A stretch of DNA of 64,000 bases from PRO6 sp035565775 (GTDB lineage: Bacteria > Pseudomonadota > Alphaproteobacteria > Rhizobiales > Xanthobacteraceae), in contig DATMRW010000021.1 of the NCBI GenBank assembly GCA_035565775.1, positions 372,001 through 436,000 on the forward strand, in the 5' to 3' direction. Under the pieces are notes generated by a model, which did not search any database, was not told the origin of the DNA, and worked only from the letters and a program-made list of their open reading frames with translations. Shown here one piece after another: positions 8,628 to 18,023 of the stretch. Position 1 is the stretch's first letter. Every line of letters begins with the position of its first letter. Position numbers and translations under genes: made by a program.

Positions 8628-10301
8628 TTAGGTCGTCGCGGCTCGCAGCAACTGGTCGGCGGCGGCGCGCGCTTCCTTGGTGATCTCCGCGCCTGCGAGC
8701 ATCCGCGCGATTTCCTCGCGGCGATGATCGTCGCCGAGCGTGACGATGCTTGTCGCCACCCGCTTGCCCTTGTCGAGCGCATCCTTGGAAATCAGAAGAT
8801 GCTGGCTCGCCCGCGCGGCAACCTGCGGCGCGTGGGTCACCGCCATTACCTGCACCTTGTCGGCCAGCCGGGCAAGCCGCGCGCCGATCGCATCGGCCAC
8901 CGCGCCGCCCACCCCGGTATCGATCTCGTCGAACACCAGGGTCGGCGCCGAACCGCGATCCGAGAGCACGACCTTGAGCGCCAGCAGAAAACGGGACAGC
9001 TCGCCACCCGAGGCGACCTTCATCAGCGGGCCGGGCCGCGTGCCGGGGTTAGTCTGCACCCAGAATTCGACGCGGTCGAAACCCTGCGGTCCCGGCGTCG
9101 CCGGGTCGGATTGCACCTGCGTCATGAACTTGGCGCGCTCGAGCTTCAGCGGCGCGAGTTCCGCCGCCACCGCCTTGTCGAGGCGCGCGGCAAACTTTTT
9201 GCGTTCCTGCGACAGCCGCTCGGCCGCCGCATCAAAGGCCTGCGCCGCCTCGAGCGCCGCCTGTTCCAGGCCCGAGAGCTGCTCCTCGCCGGCATCGATC
9301 AGCGCAACATCGGTGGCAAAGCGCTCGGCGAGGCTGGCAAGATCGTCGACCGGCGTCGAGAATTTTCGCGAGGCTGCCCGCAAGGCGAACAGCCGCTCCT
9401 CAAGCACTTCCAGTTCCCGCGGGTCGAAATCGGTCGCGACCAGCGCGGCATTAAGATGCTGCTCCGCCTCCTCCAGCGCGTTGATCGCGGTATCGATCGC
9501 CTTCACCGCCGGCTCGATCAAGGCGGGGGCGCTGGCGGCACGGCGCTCCAGCCGGCGCACCGCCGCGGCCAATGCCGCGACCGGCGACTGACGGCCGGTG
9601 ATAGCCTCCAGCGCCTCGCGCAGGTCGGCGGAGATCTTTTCGCCGGTCATCATCGTGGTCCGGCTCTCGGCCAGCGCGGTTTCCTCGCCGGCCGCCGGGG
9701 CGAGCTTTTTCAACTCCTCGGAGGAATGCCGCAGATAATCGGCGTCGCGCGCCGCCTTCTTCATGTTTTCGCGATGGTTTTCCAGCGCGGTCTGGGCCGC
9801 CCGGCGCGCGGCCCACAGGCGCTCGACCGTGGCGACGTCCTTGTCCAGCCCGGCAAACGCATCGAGCAGCCGGCGATGGGTCGCGGCATCGACCAGCGCG
9901 CGCTCGTCGTGCTGGCCGTGGATTTCCACCAGCGCCGCGCCAACCGTCTTGAGGGTCTGCACGCTGATCGCCTGGTCATTGATGAAGGCGCGGCTGCGGC
10001 CATCGGCAAACTGCACGCGGCGCAAGATCATCTCGCCGGTATCCTCGATGCCGTTTTCGCCGAGGATTTTTGCGGCGCGGTGACCCTTGGCGATGTCGAA
10101 CACCGCCGTCACCTGCCCCTGCTCCGCGCCGTGGCGGACAAGCCCGGCGTCGCCGCGCCCGCCAAGCGCCAGCGCAAAGGCATCAAGCAAAATCGATTTG
10201 CCCGCGCCGGTTTCACCCGTCAGCACGGCGAGCCCAGAGGAGAAGTCAATATCCAGCCGCTCGATCAGGACGATGTCGCGGATCGACAGGCGCGCCAGCA
10301 T
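8628..10301 (-). CDS. recN: DNA repair protein RecN
   Basis: This 557-residue SMC-like ATPase acts in double-strand break repair. Walker A is GETGAGKS at residues 29-36, close to the N-terminus. The middle is a long Ala/Glu/Arg-rich coiled coil. The C-terminal half carries the ABC signature SGGELSRFLLALK and Walker B LVFDEIDTGVGG, as in all RecN proteins. Length is typical. It starts 12 bases after bamD and ends 15 bases before ligA, so the three genes probably share a transcript. Confidence 0.96.
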   Translation of the reverse strand: MLARLSIRDIVLIERLDIDFSSGLAVLTGETGAGKSILLDAFALALGGRGDAGLVRHGAEQGQVTAVFDIAKGHRAAKILGENGIEDTGEMILRRVQFADGRSRAFINDQAISVQTLKTVGAALVEIHGQHDERALVDAATHRRLLDAFAGLDKDVATVERLWAARRAAQTALENHRENMKKAARDADYLRHSSEELKKLAPAAGEETALAESRTTMMTGEKISADLREALEAITGRQSPVAALAAAVRRLERRAASAPALIEPAVKAIDTAINALEEAEQHLNAALVATDFDPRELEVLEERLFALRAASRKFSTPVDDLASLAERFATDVALIDAGEEQLSGLEQAALEAAQAFDAAAERLSQERKKFAARLDKAVAAELAPLKLERAKFMTQVQSDPATPGPQGFDRVEFWVQTNPGTRPGPLMKVASGGELSRFLLALKVVLSDRGSAPTLVFDEIDTGVGGAVADAIGARLARLADKVQVMAVTHAPQVAARASQHLLISKDALDKGKRVATSIVTLGDDHRREEIARMLAGAEITKEARAAADQLLRAATT

Positions 10302-10313
10302 GAAGGTGCAATC

Positions 10314-11219
10314 CTAACCGAGGCCGATCTTCTTGAACGCCCGGCTTATCCACGAACCCTTGTTCTCGGACGGCTCCAGGCCCCCCGACTTTACAAGAGT
10401 ATACGCGTCTTTGTACCACCTGCTGTCCGGAAAGTTGTGGCCAAGGATGGCTGCAGCGGTCTGCGCCTCGCCGGGAATGCCGATTGCCATATAGCTCTCG
10501 GCCAGGCGATAGAGCGCCTCCTCGACATGCCGGGTGGTCTGGAACCGGGTCACGACCGCCTTGAAGCGGTTGATCGCGGCGGTGTAATCGCGCCGCTCCT
10601 GATAGTAGCGGCCGACCGACATCTCCTTGCCGGCGAGCTGGTCGCGGCCGCCCTCGAGCTTGCGCTTAGCCTCGCCTGCATATTCGGAGGTCGGGTATTT
10701 GCGGACGATTTCCTCGAGCGCCGCAATCGCCTTGTCGGTTCGCGCCTGGTCGCGTGAGATGTCGGGGATCTGGTCGTAATAGGACGACGCGATCAGGTAC
10801 TGTGCGTAGGCCGTGTCGGAGCTGCCCGGATGCAGCGTGACGTAGCGGCTCGCCGCGCCGATGCAGCTGTCGTAGTCGCCGCTCTGGTAAAAGGCGAAAG
10901 CCGACATCAGCAGCGATTTGCGCGCCCATTCCGAATAGGGATGCTGGCGGTCGACCTCCTCGAACTTCTTGGAGGCGGCACGCGGGTCCTTCTTCTCGTT
11001 CAGAAGATAGAGACCCTCGTTATACAGCTTGTCGGCCGGCTCCTCGACGAAGGCATCGTCCTTGGCGGAGAGCTTTTCCCACAGCGCGCCGGTGCCGCAG
11101 CCGGAGAGCGGAATCGCGACGGCGACCATCGTCGCAGCGAGCATCAGCTTGCGCCGCAGGCGATGCGCGGGCGTGTCCGGAAAATGGCGCTGAGCGGGCG
11201 TCGAAGGCTGTACAGACAT
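10314..11219 (-). CDS. bamD: Outer membrane assembly lipoprotein BamD
   Basis: This 301-residue lipoprotein is a subunit of the BAM complex that inserts beta-barrel proteins into the outer membrane. The chosen start is the ATG at 11219 (MSVQPST). An in-frame ATG 21 bases upstream is possible but adds only seven residues. A basic n-region and hydrophobic helix lead to the lipobox LSGC, with the lipidated Cys at 41. TPR-like helices follow (DKLYNEGLYLL..., SEWARKSLLMSAFAFYQSG, and later SEYAGEAKRKL), as in the YfiO/ComL family. A 373-base gap separates it from lpxC, so it may have its own promoter. Confidence 0.94.
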   Translation of the reverse strand: MSVQPSTPAQRHFPDTPAHRLRRKLMLAATMVAVAIPLSGCGTGALWEKLSAKDDAFVEEPADKLYNEGLYLLNEKKDPRAASKKFEEVDRQHPYSEWARKSLLMSAFAFYQSGDYDSCIGAASRYVTLHPGSSDTAYAQYLIASSYYDQIPDISRDQARTDKAIAALEEIVRKYPTSEYAGEAKRKLEGGRDQLAGKEMSVGRYYQERRDYTAAINRFKAVVTRFQTTRHVEEALYRLAESYMAIGIPGEAQTAAAILGHNFPDSRWYKDAYTLVKSGGLEPSENKGSWISRAFKKIGLG

Positions 11220-11592
11220 CAATGAGAAACCTATCGCCAATATGCGGCGCTGTTCAGAGACAACATGCCACGACTGATGGATCGGCAGACCCTGGCACCC
11301 CCGCGAGCGAGCCCCTAAGCCAGCCTCGCGGCCGATGGCTGTTTAGCCGAAAAAAGAACCTTAACCAACCGCTATGCAGAGATTTCGCCCGGATTAAGGC
11401 GTTCGGTTCCACCGCGTGCGCGACCGTGGCCGTTTACACACCGAAATCAAGCGGCGCGCGTGCCGGCACTTTTGCGGAAATGGACAGGCAGCGCCGGGAC
11501 GGAACGGCTCGCTGATGACACATGCAGAGCCATGCCCGGCGAATCGCGAAAAGAATCGCGGCGTAGCGAGATGTGAGGTGGGAAATGGATGT
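11220..11592. other. Gene-less spacer between lpxC and bamD
   Basis: About 370 bases hold no convincing gene on either strand. Short open frames here have no recognisable protein and no good ribosome site. The segment 11340-11400 is less GC-rich than its surroundings and could hold the promoter for the bamD-recN-ligA unit, but I see no clear -35/-10 pair. Confidence 0.5.
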
Positions 11593-12564
11593 TCAGGAAA
11601 CGTCCGGGCCGAATGCCGGGGCGACCATGCCACCAACCATACCGCCGACATCGAGGCCGACACGGCGACGGCGCACCGGCTGCGCGACCGGCTGAGTGGC
11701 CTCGGTGTAACGCCATGCGCTGCGATCGGCCATCAGCGCGCTGAGGGCGGCGTGATTGAGCTTGTGGCCGCCGCGCACCGAACGGTACTGGCCGAGCAGA
11801 GGCAGGCCCGCGAGAGCAAGATCGCCGACCACATCGAGCACCTTGTGGCGGACGCATTCGTCGGCGTAGCGCAGCCCCTCGGCATTCAGCACGCGGGTAT
11901 CGTTGAAGACCACCGAGTTCTGCAGCGACGCGCCGAGCGCGTAGCCGGCGTTCCACAGCGTGGCGACATCGGTAATGCAGCCGAAGGTGCGGGCGCGGCA
12001 GATGTCGCGGCGGAAATTTTCCGGCGTCAGATCGAAGACGTAGCTCTGGCGACCGATGGCGGCGTTGTCGAAATCAATCTCGACCTCGGCGCGGAAGCCG
12101 CCTGAATACGGGCGGAATTCGGCCTCCGAGGAACCAAAGGCAACCTGCACGGGCTTGAGGATTTCGATGAAACGGCGCGGCGCGGCCTGCTGCACGACGC
12201 CGGCCTGATCGATCGCGTCGGCGAAAGCCTCGGCGGAGCCGTCCATGATCGGCACTTCGGGGCCATCGACCTCGATGACGGCGTTGTCGACGCCCATTCC
12301 GCGCAGCGCGGCCAGAACATGTTCGGTGGTGGAGACGAGCGAGCCGACATCGTCGCCGAGCACGGTCGCGAAAGAGGTCGCGGTCACCGACTCGCGCGTC
12401 GCCCTGACCTCGCGATCCTCGCCATCAAGCCCGGTGCGAACAAAGATAAAGCCGGAATCGATGCCGGCGGGTCGCAACGTCAGGTTGACGATCTTGCCGG
12501 AATGTACCCCTACGCCGGTCACCGTCACGTCGGACCGAAGCGTCGTTTGCCGGCTGAATTTCAT
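11593..12564 (-). CDS. lpxC: UDP-3-O-acyl-N-acetylglucosamine deacetylase
   Basis: This 323-residue enzyme performs the committed step of lipid A synthesis, removing the N-acetyl group from UDP-3-O-acyl-GlcNAc with zinc. The start is set at the ATG at 12564, giving MKFSRQTTLRSDVTVTGVGV, the usual N-terminus; upstream in-frame codons would add a non-conserved 38-residue leader. Zinc ligands are H82 in EHVLAAL, and H240 and D244 in RHKVLD. The catalytic His is H267 in GGHKLNH. LpxC commonly follows ftsZ in proteobacteria, as here. A terminator after ftsZ and a 357-base AT-richer spacer suggest it has its own promoter. Confidence 0.95.
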   Translation of the reverse strand: MKFSRQTTLRSDVTVTGVGVHSGKIVNLTLRPAGIDSGFIFVRTGLDGEDREVRATRESVTATSFATVLGDDVGSLVSTTEHVLAALRGMGVDNAVIEVDGPEVPIMDGSAEAFADAIDQAGVVQQAAPRRFIEILKPVQVAFGSSEAEFRPYSGGFRAEVEIDFDNAAIGRQSYVFDLTPENFRRDICRARTFGCITDVATLWNAGYALGASLQNSVVFNDTRVLNAEGLRYADECVRHKVLDVVGDLALAGLPLLGQYRSVRGGHKLNHAALSALMADRSAWRYTEATQPVAQPVRRRRVGLDVGGMVGGMVAPAFGPDVS

Positions 12565-12921
12565 TACATGTCTGCCTGTTGACTGCACTAGATCGAGCAC
12601 GAAGGCGCCTGGGAGGCATATGCCCGTCACGTGTCCCCGAGTCGCGAGCACAATACCGAGTGCCACAAAGGGAGCCAACTCACGCTTTTTTACGGATTGT
12701 TACCCCAACTCGGCCGTGTTTTCGCCGCGCAGCGAACGGATTTTAAACACACCGGAGTACCCTAATATTCTCACTAAGAAATTAACATCCTGTTTATCGT
12801 TATTTTTCAGTGGCTTACCAGGCCGCAAGGTTATCCCTCTCAACAAAAAACATCCCGGCCGCAAGAGCCGGGATGTCACGATCGAAGACAGAATTGTTAC
12901 AGGCTTAGTATTGTTACGGAC
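12565..12921. other. Spacer between ftsZ and lpxC
   Basis: This 357-base stretch has no gene. It contains the ftsZ terminator at 12845-12876, a 17-base imperfect tandem repeat at 12894-12927 that covers the ftsZ stop codon, and an AT-rich segment at 12730-12810 that probably carries the lpxC promoter. A TTAA-N7-TTTA sequence at 12782-12796 resembles a CtrA site with one mismatch. Confidence 0.5.
12845..12876 (-). terminator. Rho-independent terminator after ftsZ
   Basis: Arms ACATCCCGGC and GCCGGGATGT (12850-12859 and 12867-12876) enclose a 7-base loop. Read on the minus strand the hairpin is followed directly by six T residues. It lies 45 bases beyond the ftsZ stop and so should end the dcw transcript before lpxC. 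Confidence 0.88.
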
Positions 12922-14616
12922 TTAGTTCGCCTGCCGCCGCAAGAAGGCGGGGATATCGAGATGATCGTCGCCCTGCGGGCCCGGCGCCACCGGTGCCTGA
13001 CGGCCGTGCAGGTCGAGGCCCTGCGGCTGGCGACGGGCATATTCGGAGACCGGATCATTCGAGGTCTGCGGCGCGCGCTGCGGGCGATGCCCCATCGCCG
13101 GGCCGGACGCGCGGGCGGCGATCGGCGCCTCGGCCTCTTCGTCGCGGCGGCCGAGGCCGACATTGGCGAGGCGCTGGAGCAGCGAAAGGCGGGTCTTCTG
13201 CGGATGCTCTTCCGCCATCTCGCCGCGTGCCTGGCGGATCTCGTTCTGCGCCGGCATCGGCAGGTCTTCGAACTTCGGCATCCGGGCCGGACGCACCGGG
13301 GCGCGTTCCGCAACCGGCGGAATGAAGGTGTCGGACGGCATCTCCTCGCGCATCTCGGCCGGCGCAATCTTGGCCTCCGGGAAGAGCGAGGGCTTCTGCG
13401 CGATCGGGCGGACGGTGACATCGCCATAGGATGCCGGCTGTACCGGCTCGACGGCGGCGGCGGGCGCCGGGGTCATCGCGGCGGCAATCGCGGCGAGTGC
13501 TGCGCGCTCTACCGGGGTCGCCGGATGGCGCGGCGCGCTGGCGACAGGCTGCTGCGCCGGGCGCGGCGCCTCAGCGCGCTGGGCCGGCTCGGCCGCGCGC
13601 GGCGTATGGCTCACACTGGAGCTCGTCGGAGCCGCCATTTTGCCGGTGGAGTTCTGATCGATACCCGTGGCGACGACCGAGACGCGGATCACGCCATCAA
13701 GCGACTCGTCGAAGGTCGCGCCGACGATGATGTTGGCGTCCTGATCGACTTCCTCGCGGATGCGGGTGGCAGCTTCGTCAACCTCGAACAGGGTGAGGTC
13801 GCGGCCGCCGGTGATCGAGATCAGGAGGCCCTTGGCGCCCTTCATCGAGGAGTCGTCGATCAGCGGATTGGCGATCGCAGCCTCCGCCGCGGTCAGCGCC
13901 CGCTTCTCGCCGGTCGCCTCGCCGGTGCCCATCATCGCCTTGCCCATCTCGCGCATCACCGCACGGACGTCGGCGAAGTCGAGGTTGATCAGGCCTTCCT
14001 TGACCATCAGGTCGGTGATGCAGGCGACGCCCGAATAGAGCACCTGGTCGGCCATCGCGAAGGCATCGGCGAAGGTGGTCTTCTCGGTAGCGACGCGGAA
14101 CAGGTTCTGGTTCGGGATGATCAGCAGCGTGTCGACCACCTGATGCAGGGCGGTGATGCCGTGCTCGGCGGTGCGCATGCGGCGGCCGCCCTCGAAGTGG
14201 AACGGCTTGGTGACGACGCCGACGGTCAGAATGCCCATCTCGCGCGCAGCTTTGGCGATCACCGGCGCAGCACCCGTGCCCGTGCCGCCGCCCATGCCGG
14301 CGGTGACGAACACCATGTTCGCGCCCGAGAGATGATCGCGGATCTCATCGATCACTTCCTCGGCAGCAGCAGCGCCGACCTCCGGCTGCGATCCAGCGCC
14401 GAGGCCCAGCGTGACCTGCGTGCCCATCTGGATGATGCGCTCGGCCTTGGACAAGGTCAGCGCCTGCGCATCGGTATTGGCGACCACGAAGTCAACACCG
14501 GCGAGGCCGGCCGTGATCATGTTGTTGACGGCGTTGCCGCCTGCTCCGCCCACGCCGAAGACGGTGATCCGCGGCTTCAGCTCGCTAATATCGGGAATGT
14601 TGAGATTGATCGCCAT
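12922..14616 (-). CDS. ftsZ: Cell division protein FtsZ
   Basis: This 564-residue tubulin-like GTPase forms the division ring. The GTP-binding domain shows GVGGAGGNAVNNM at residues 21-33 and the tubulin signature GGGTGTG at 109-115. From about residue 325 to 550 there is a long, low-complexity Ala/Pro/Glu linker. The protein ends in LDIPAFLRRQAN, the conserved C-terminal peptide that binds FtsA and other partners. It is much longer than the 383-residue E. coli protein; extended linkers are usual in this family of alphaproteobacteria. It follows ftsA by 71 bases and ends the dcw run at a strong terminator. Confidence 0.97.
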   Translation of the reverse strand: MAINLNIPDISELKPRITVFGVGGAGGNAVNNMITAGLAGVDFVVANTDAQALTLSKAERIIQMGTQVTLGLGAGSQPEVGAAAAEEVIDEIRDHLSGANMVFVTAGMGGGTGTGAAPVIAKAAREMGILTVGVVTKPFHFEGGRRMRTAEHGITALHQVVDTLLIIPNQNLFRVATEKTTFADAFAMADQVLYSGVACITDLMVKEGLINLDFADVRAVMREMGKAMMGTGEATGEKRALTAAEAAIANPLIDDSSMKGAKGLLISITGGRDLTLFEVDEAATRIREEVDQDANIIVGATFDESLDGVIRVSVVATGIDQNSTGKMAAPTSSSVSHTPRAAEPAQRAEAPRPAQQPVASAPRHPATPVERAALAAIAAAMTPAPAAAVEPVQPASYGDVTVRPIAQKPSLFPEAKIAPAEMREEMPSDTFIPPVAERAPVRPARMPKFEDLPMPAQNEIRQARGEMAEEHPQKTRLSLLQRLANVGLGRRDEEAEAPIAARASGPAMGHRPQRAPQTSNDPVSEYARRQPQGLDLHGRQAPVAPGPQGDDHLDIPAFLRRQAN

Positions 14617-14687
14617 GTGTGCCTCTCGTTTACGCGTGCTGTCCGCTGCTTATGCGTGAATGTGTGTTGATGCCGATTTCATGATCG

Positions 14688-16007
14688 TCAAAAGCCTTCT
14701 CTCAGCCATCGCCCGACCTTTCCGAAATAACCGTTCGTCCCCGTCCGCAATTGCCGCGAATGGCGCGGCTCGACGTGTTCGAGATGCGCGAACTGCGGAT
14801 AGACCAGCAGCCCTGCGGGCACCGCGAATGAGGGGCCTTTTGCTTCGGTCGGCAGCCGGCCGAAGCCGAGCGGACGGCCGACGCGAACCTGGCGGTCGAG
14901 GATGCGGCTTGCCAGCTCCGGGATGCCGTTGAGCTGCGAAGCGCCGCCGCTCAGCACCACCCGCGCCCGCGGCTCGGATGCGAAAGGTGAATCGGCCAGC
15001 CGATCCCGGACCATTTCGAAAATCTCCTCGGCGCGCTGTCGGATGATGTTGGCGATTGTCGCGCGCGATACGACCTGGGCGGAGTCGATGTCCTCACCTG
15101 CGATCGGCACACTCATCAATTCGCGTGCGTCGGATCCACCGGTCAGCACGCTTCCGTATAACGTCTTGATTCGCTCGGCATCCGCAATGCAAGCACCGAG
15201 CCCGCGCGCCAGATCCATCGTGATGTGTTGCCCGCCGACCGCAAAGCCGTTGGCATGGATGAAGCGTCCGCCAGAGTAGATGGCAAGCGTCGTCGTGCCT
15301 GCTCCCATCTCGATCACGGCGGCGCCGATATCGGCCTCGTCGCCGGTCAGCACCGACAGGGCTGCGACATAAGGACTCGCAACCATCGCCTCGACCTTGA
15401 GGTGACAGCGCTCGACCGCGAGCATCAGGTTCTTGGCAACGGTCGCATCAGCGGTCACGACATTCATGTCGACGCCGAAGGAGCGCGCCAGCATGCCGCG
15501 CGGATCGCGAATGCCTTTGACGCCGTCGAGCGCGTAGCCCACCGGCAGCGCATGCAGCACGGTGCGGCCGGCGCCGGTCGCGTGGCGCATGCCGGCGCTG
15601 GTGATGCGGCTGGCGTCATCGGAGGTCACCGCGCCGCCGCGAATTTCCGTCGCCGCCTCGATCAGCTGGCCCTGCAGCCGGCCGGCCGACACCGACACCA
15701 CCACGGACTCGACCTGAACCTTGGCCATCTTCTCGGCCAGCGACACCGCCTGGCGGACGGCCTGCTCGCACTCGACGAGATCGATCACCGCGCCGGCCTT
15801 CACACCACGCGACTGGATCTGGCTGTAGCCGATCAACTCGACCGCGTGGGTGCGGCCATGCAGCGCCTCGGTCGGCGGACACGGCCTCAGGCGCGCAATC
15901 ATGCACGCAATCTTGCTGGTCCCGATATCCAGCGCAGCCACCAGTGCCGTGCGGTTGTGCGGCAACGGGCGGGTCTTCGGAGTCTGGCCGCGCTCAAGAG
16001 CGGTCAT
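14688..16007 (-). CDS. ftsA: Cell division protein FtsA
   Basis: This 439-residue actin-like ATPase tethers FtsZ to the inner membrane and recruits later division proteins. Visible motifs are ALDIGTSKIACMIARL (phosphate 1), the FtsA-specific 1C insert, GAGTTTLAIYSGG (phosphate 2) and VVLSGGASQLNGIPELA (adenosine site). The C-terminus KVGRWLREGF is the amphipathic membrane-binding helix. The ATG overlaps the ftsQ stop by 4 bases, which implies translational coupling. Confidence 0.96.
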   Translation of the reverse strand: MTALERGQTPKTRPLPHNRTALVAALDIGTSKIACMIARLRPCPPTEALHGRTHAVELIGYSQIQSRGVKAGAVIDLVECEQAVRQAVSLAEKMAKVQVESVVVSVSAGRLQGQLIEAATEIRGGAVTSDDASRITSAGMRHATGAGRTVLHALPVGYALDGVKGIRDPRGMLARSFGVDMNVVTADATVAKNLMLAVERCHLKVEAMVASPYVAALSVLTGDEADIGAAVIEMGAGTTTLAIYSGGRFIHANGFAVGGQHITMDLARGLGACIADAERIKTLYGSVLTGGSDARELMSVPIAGEDIDSAQVVSRATIANIIRQRAEEIFEMVRDRLADSPFASEPRARVVLSGGASQLNGIPELASRILDRQVRVGRPLGFGRLPTEAKGPSFAVPAGLLVYPQFAHLEHVEPRHSRQLRTGTNGYFGKVGRWLREGF

Positions 16008-16999
16008 GCATCGCCTGCCTTGCGTTTGATTTTCTTGTCTTTGTTCAAAAGGTCACTGCGCGCCTTGGCAGCGTCTTCGGACAGCCGCACGACGACACGT
16101 CCCGCCAGCCGGAGATCGACGGCGGTGAGGTCGCGCGACAACAACTGCTGCTCCTTGTCGAGCCGGACGAGCGTAGCGAGCGCACGCGACACGTCATGCT
16201 CCGGCAGCCGGACATCGAGGCCGGTATCAAGCCGCAGGTTCCAGCGCCGCTCGCCGACATAGATGATCGCCTTCACCTTGTCGCTGAGCGAAGGATACTG
16301 CGCGAGCTGCGCAAGGAAATCGCGCGCGCGCGTCTCGGCGCCCGCGCCCACCACCAGCGGCAGCGAGGTGAAGCGCCGGGTCACGTAGGGCTCGAGCACC
16401 GCGCCGTCCTCGGCGATCACCGCAAGCTGGCCGTCCTTCTGCCACAGCGCAAAGGCCTTGCGCTCGGTGAGATCGATCTGCAGATGCCCCGGATAGAGCT
16501 TGAGCACCGTCGCATCGGCGATCCACGGGCTTGCGGTCAGCTTGCCGCGCACGGTCGCGGCATCGAGGAACAGCAGCGAGGAGCGGCCGTTGACGCCGCC
16601 GATCGCCAGCACTTCATCCTGCGTGAGCTGATGGCGGCCGTTGATCGCGACCGAGGTGATGCGGAAGCCAACGGCATTCGCCACCGCGTTGCGGGCATCG
16701 CTCAGGGCCGCGGTGACGTCGTTGACGTGGCCGCCCTTGACGACGCCGAAGGTGACGCTGCCGAGGATCACCACCACGGCGAGCTTCAGCATGGCGCGGC
16801 GCGGCGCATAGCGCTCGACCAGCGCGACGAGACGGTTGGAGCTGACGTGACGGGGCATCCGGTCGAATTCGGCGTTCCGGCGGAATGGCGAGGCAGCCAA
16901 GCGGCACAGGAGCGCCGTCCCCGACAGGAGACGCGCCATCAATTCAGGATGTTGCCTGCGCGGTTTCAACGACCTAGCGAGGCGTCTTCCACCATCCAT
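16004..16999 (-). CDS. ftsQ: Cell division protein FtsQ
   Basis: This 331-residue bitopic inner-membrane protein belongs to the divisome FtsQLB complex. A basic N-terminal tail is followed by one transmembrane helix (LKLAVVVILGSVTFGVV). The POTRA domain comes next, starting near FRITSVAINGRHQL, and the FtsQ domain follows (WIADATVLKLYPGHLQIDL...). The start is uncertain. ATG at 16999 overlaps the ddl stop by 34 bases; ATG at 16939 leaves a 26-base gap; a third is at 16858. All keep the membrane helix and POTRA domain. Confidence 0.93.
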   Translation of the reverse strand: MDGGRRLARSLKPRRQHPELMARLLSGTALLCRLAASPFRRNAEFDRMPRHVSSNRLVALVERYAPRRAMLKLAVVVILGSVTFGVVKGGHVNDVTAALSDARNAVANAVGFRITSVAINGRHQLTQDEVLAIGGVNGRSSLLFLDAATVRGKLTASPWIADATVLKLYPGHLQIDLTERKAFALWQKDGQLAVIAEDGAVLEPYVTRRFTSLPLVVGAGAETRARDFLAQLAQYPSLSDKVKAIIYVGERRWNLRLDTGLDVRLPEHDVSRALATLVRLDKEQQLLSRDLTAVDLRLAGRVVVRLSEDAAKARSDLLNKDKKIKRKAGDA

Positions 17000-17892
17000 T
17001 GCACGAGCTCGTCAAAGGTAATGCCCGCGGCAGCCGCGAGCTCTGGCACAAGGGACGTCTCGGTCATACCGGGCTGGGTGTTGACTTCGAGACAAACCAA
17101 GCCACCCGTCCCCTCGATGCGATCGTCGTAACGGAAGTCCGCACGGCTCACGCCCCGGCAGCCAAGCGCACGATGCGCCGCCAGCGTTAACCTTCGGACT
17201 TCCTGGTAAACAAATGGTAAAAGTGGTGCAGGCAGAATGTGTTTTGATGCGCCCGGAGAATACTTTGCCTCGTAATCGTAGAAGCGGACGACGGGAACGA
17301 TCTCGATCACGTCCAACGCCCGGTCATCCACGACGGCGCAGGTGAGTTCCTTGCCGGCGACGTATTTCTCGACCAGCACCTGGTCGCCATGGAGCCAGTC
17401 GTCGCGGAACAGTTCCTGCGGCGGGTGGGCGTGCTGCTCGGTGACGATGAACACGCCAACGCTCGAACCATCCGCCACCGGCTTGATGACATAGGGCGGC
17501 GCCATGACGTGCCCCTTCGCGACTTCGGCGCGGGACAGGGTCAGTCCCTCGGCGACGGGAATCCCAGCCGCCTTCATCACCACCTTGGCGAGGTCTTTTT
17601 GCATCGCAAGGGCGGAGGACAGGACGCCGGAGTGGCTGTAGGGGATGCCGAGAGTCTCGAGCACGCCCTGGATGGCGCCGTCCTCGCCGGGGCGGCCATG
17701 GAGCATCACGAGCGCGGCATCGGGCTTCAGCGCGGCCAGCACGTTGGCGACATCGCGGCCGACATCGATCCGGCTTACCTTGTAGCCGCGCCGCTCCAGG
17801 GCGTCCGCGCATGCCTTGCCTGATCGCAGCGAAACCTCACGTTCCGACGACCATCCACCATATAAGACGGCGACATGTTTGAAGCGAATCAT
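16966..17892 (-). CDS. ddl: D-alanine--D-alanine ligase
   Basis: This 308-residue ATP-grasp enzyme makes the D-Ala-D-Ala dipeptide for peptidoglycan precursors. The N-terminus VAVLYGGWSSEREVSLRSG and LHGRPGEDGAIQGVLE are family motifs. The C-terminal CLEVNTQPGMTETSLVPELA contains the metal- and substrate-binding residues. The length matches the DdlB type found in dcw clusters. The ATG follows GGGAGCC at a good distance. It is the first gene after the reversed DUF4239 gene, so this half of the dcw run probably has its own promoter in 17893-18023. Confidence 0.96.
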   Translation of the reverse strand: MIRFKHVAVLYGGWSSEREVSLRSGKACADALERRGYKVSRIDVGRDVANVLAALKPDAALVMLHGRPGEDGAIQGVLETLGIPYSHSGVLSSALAMQKDLAKVVMKAAGIPVAEGLTLSRAEVAKGHVMAPPYVIKPVADGSSVGVFIVTEQHAHPPQELFRDDWLHGDQVLVEKYVAGKELTCAVVDDRALDVIEIVPVVRFYDYEAKYSPGASKHILPAPLLPFVYQEVRRLTLAAHRALGCRGVSRADFRYDDRIEGTGGLVCLEVNTQPGMTETSLVPELAAAAGITFDELVQWMVEDASLGR

Positions 17893-18023
17893 AGAGGCTC
17901 CCGCAATTTACCTTTCCTACGCTGATTTGCCCGCGATGACCAAGAGGGTGCGATTCGGATATTGTTCTCGCCCTGGCTGATCTGCTTGAATTCGCGCCCA
18001 AGCAAAAAGAAGGCGACCGACAT

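Noticed and set aside
6978..10757. A 1259-codon open frame on the plus strand across ligA and recN
   Set aside because: It is antisense to genes with complete motifs, is rich in Arg, His and Asp, and shows no domain. Long antisense frames are normal in GC-rich codon usage.
11222..11515. A 97-codon frame on the plus strand between bamD and lpxC
   Set aside because: Low-complexity composition without conserved features and no clear ribosome site.
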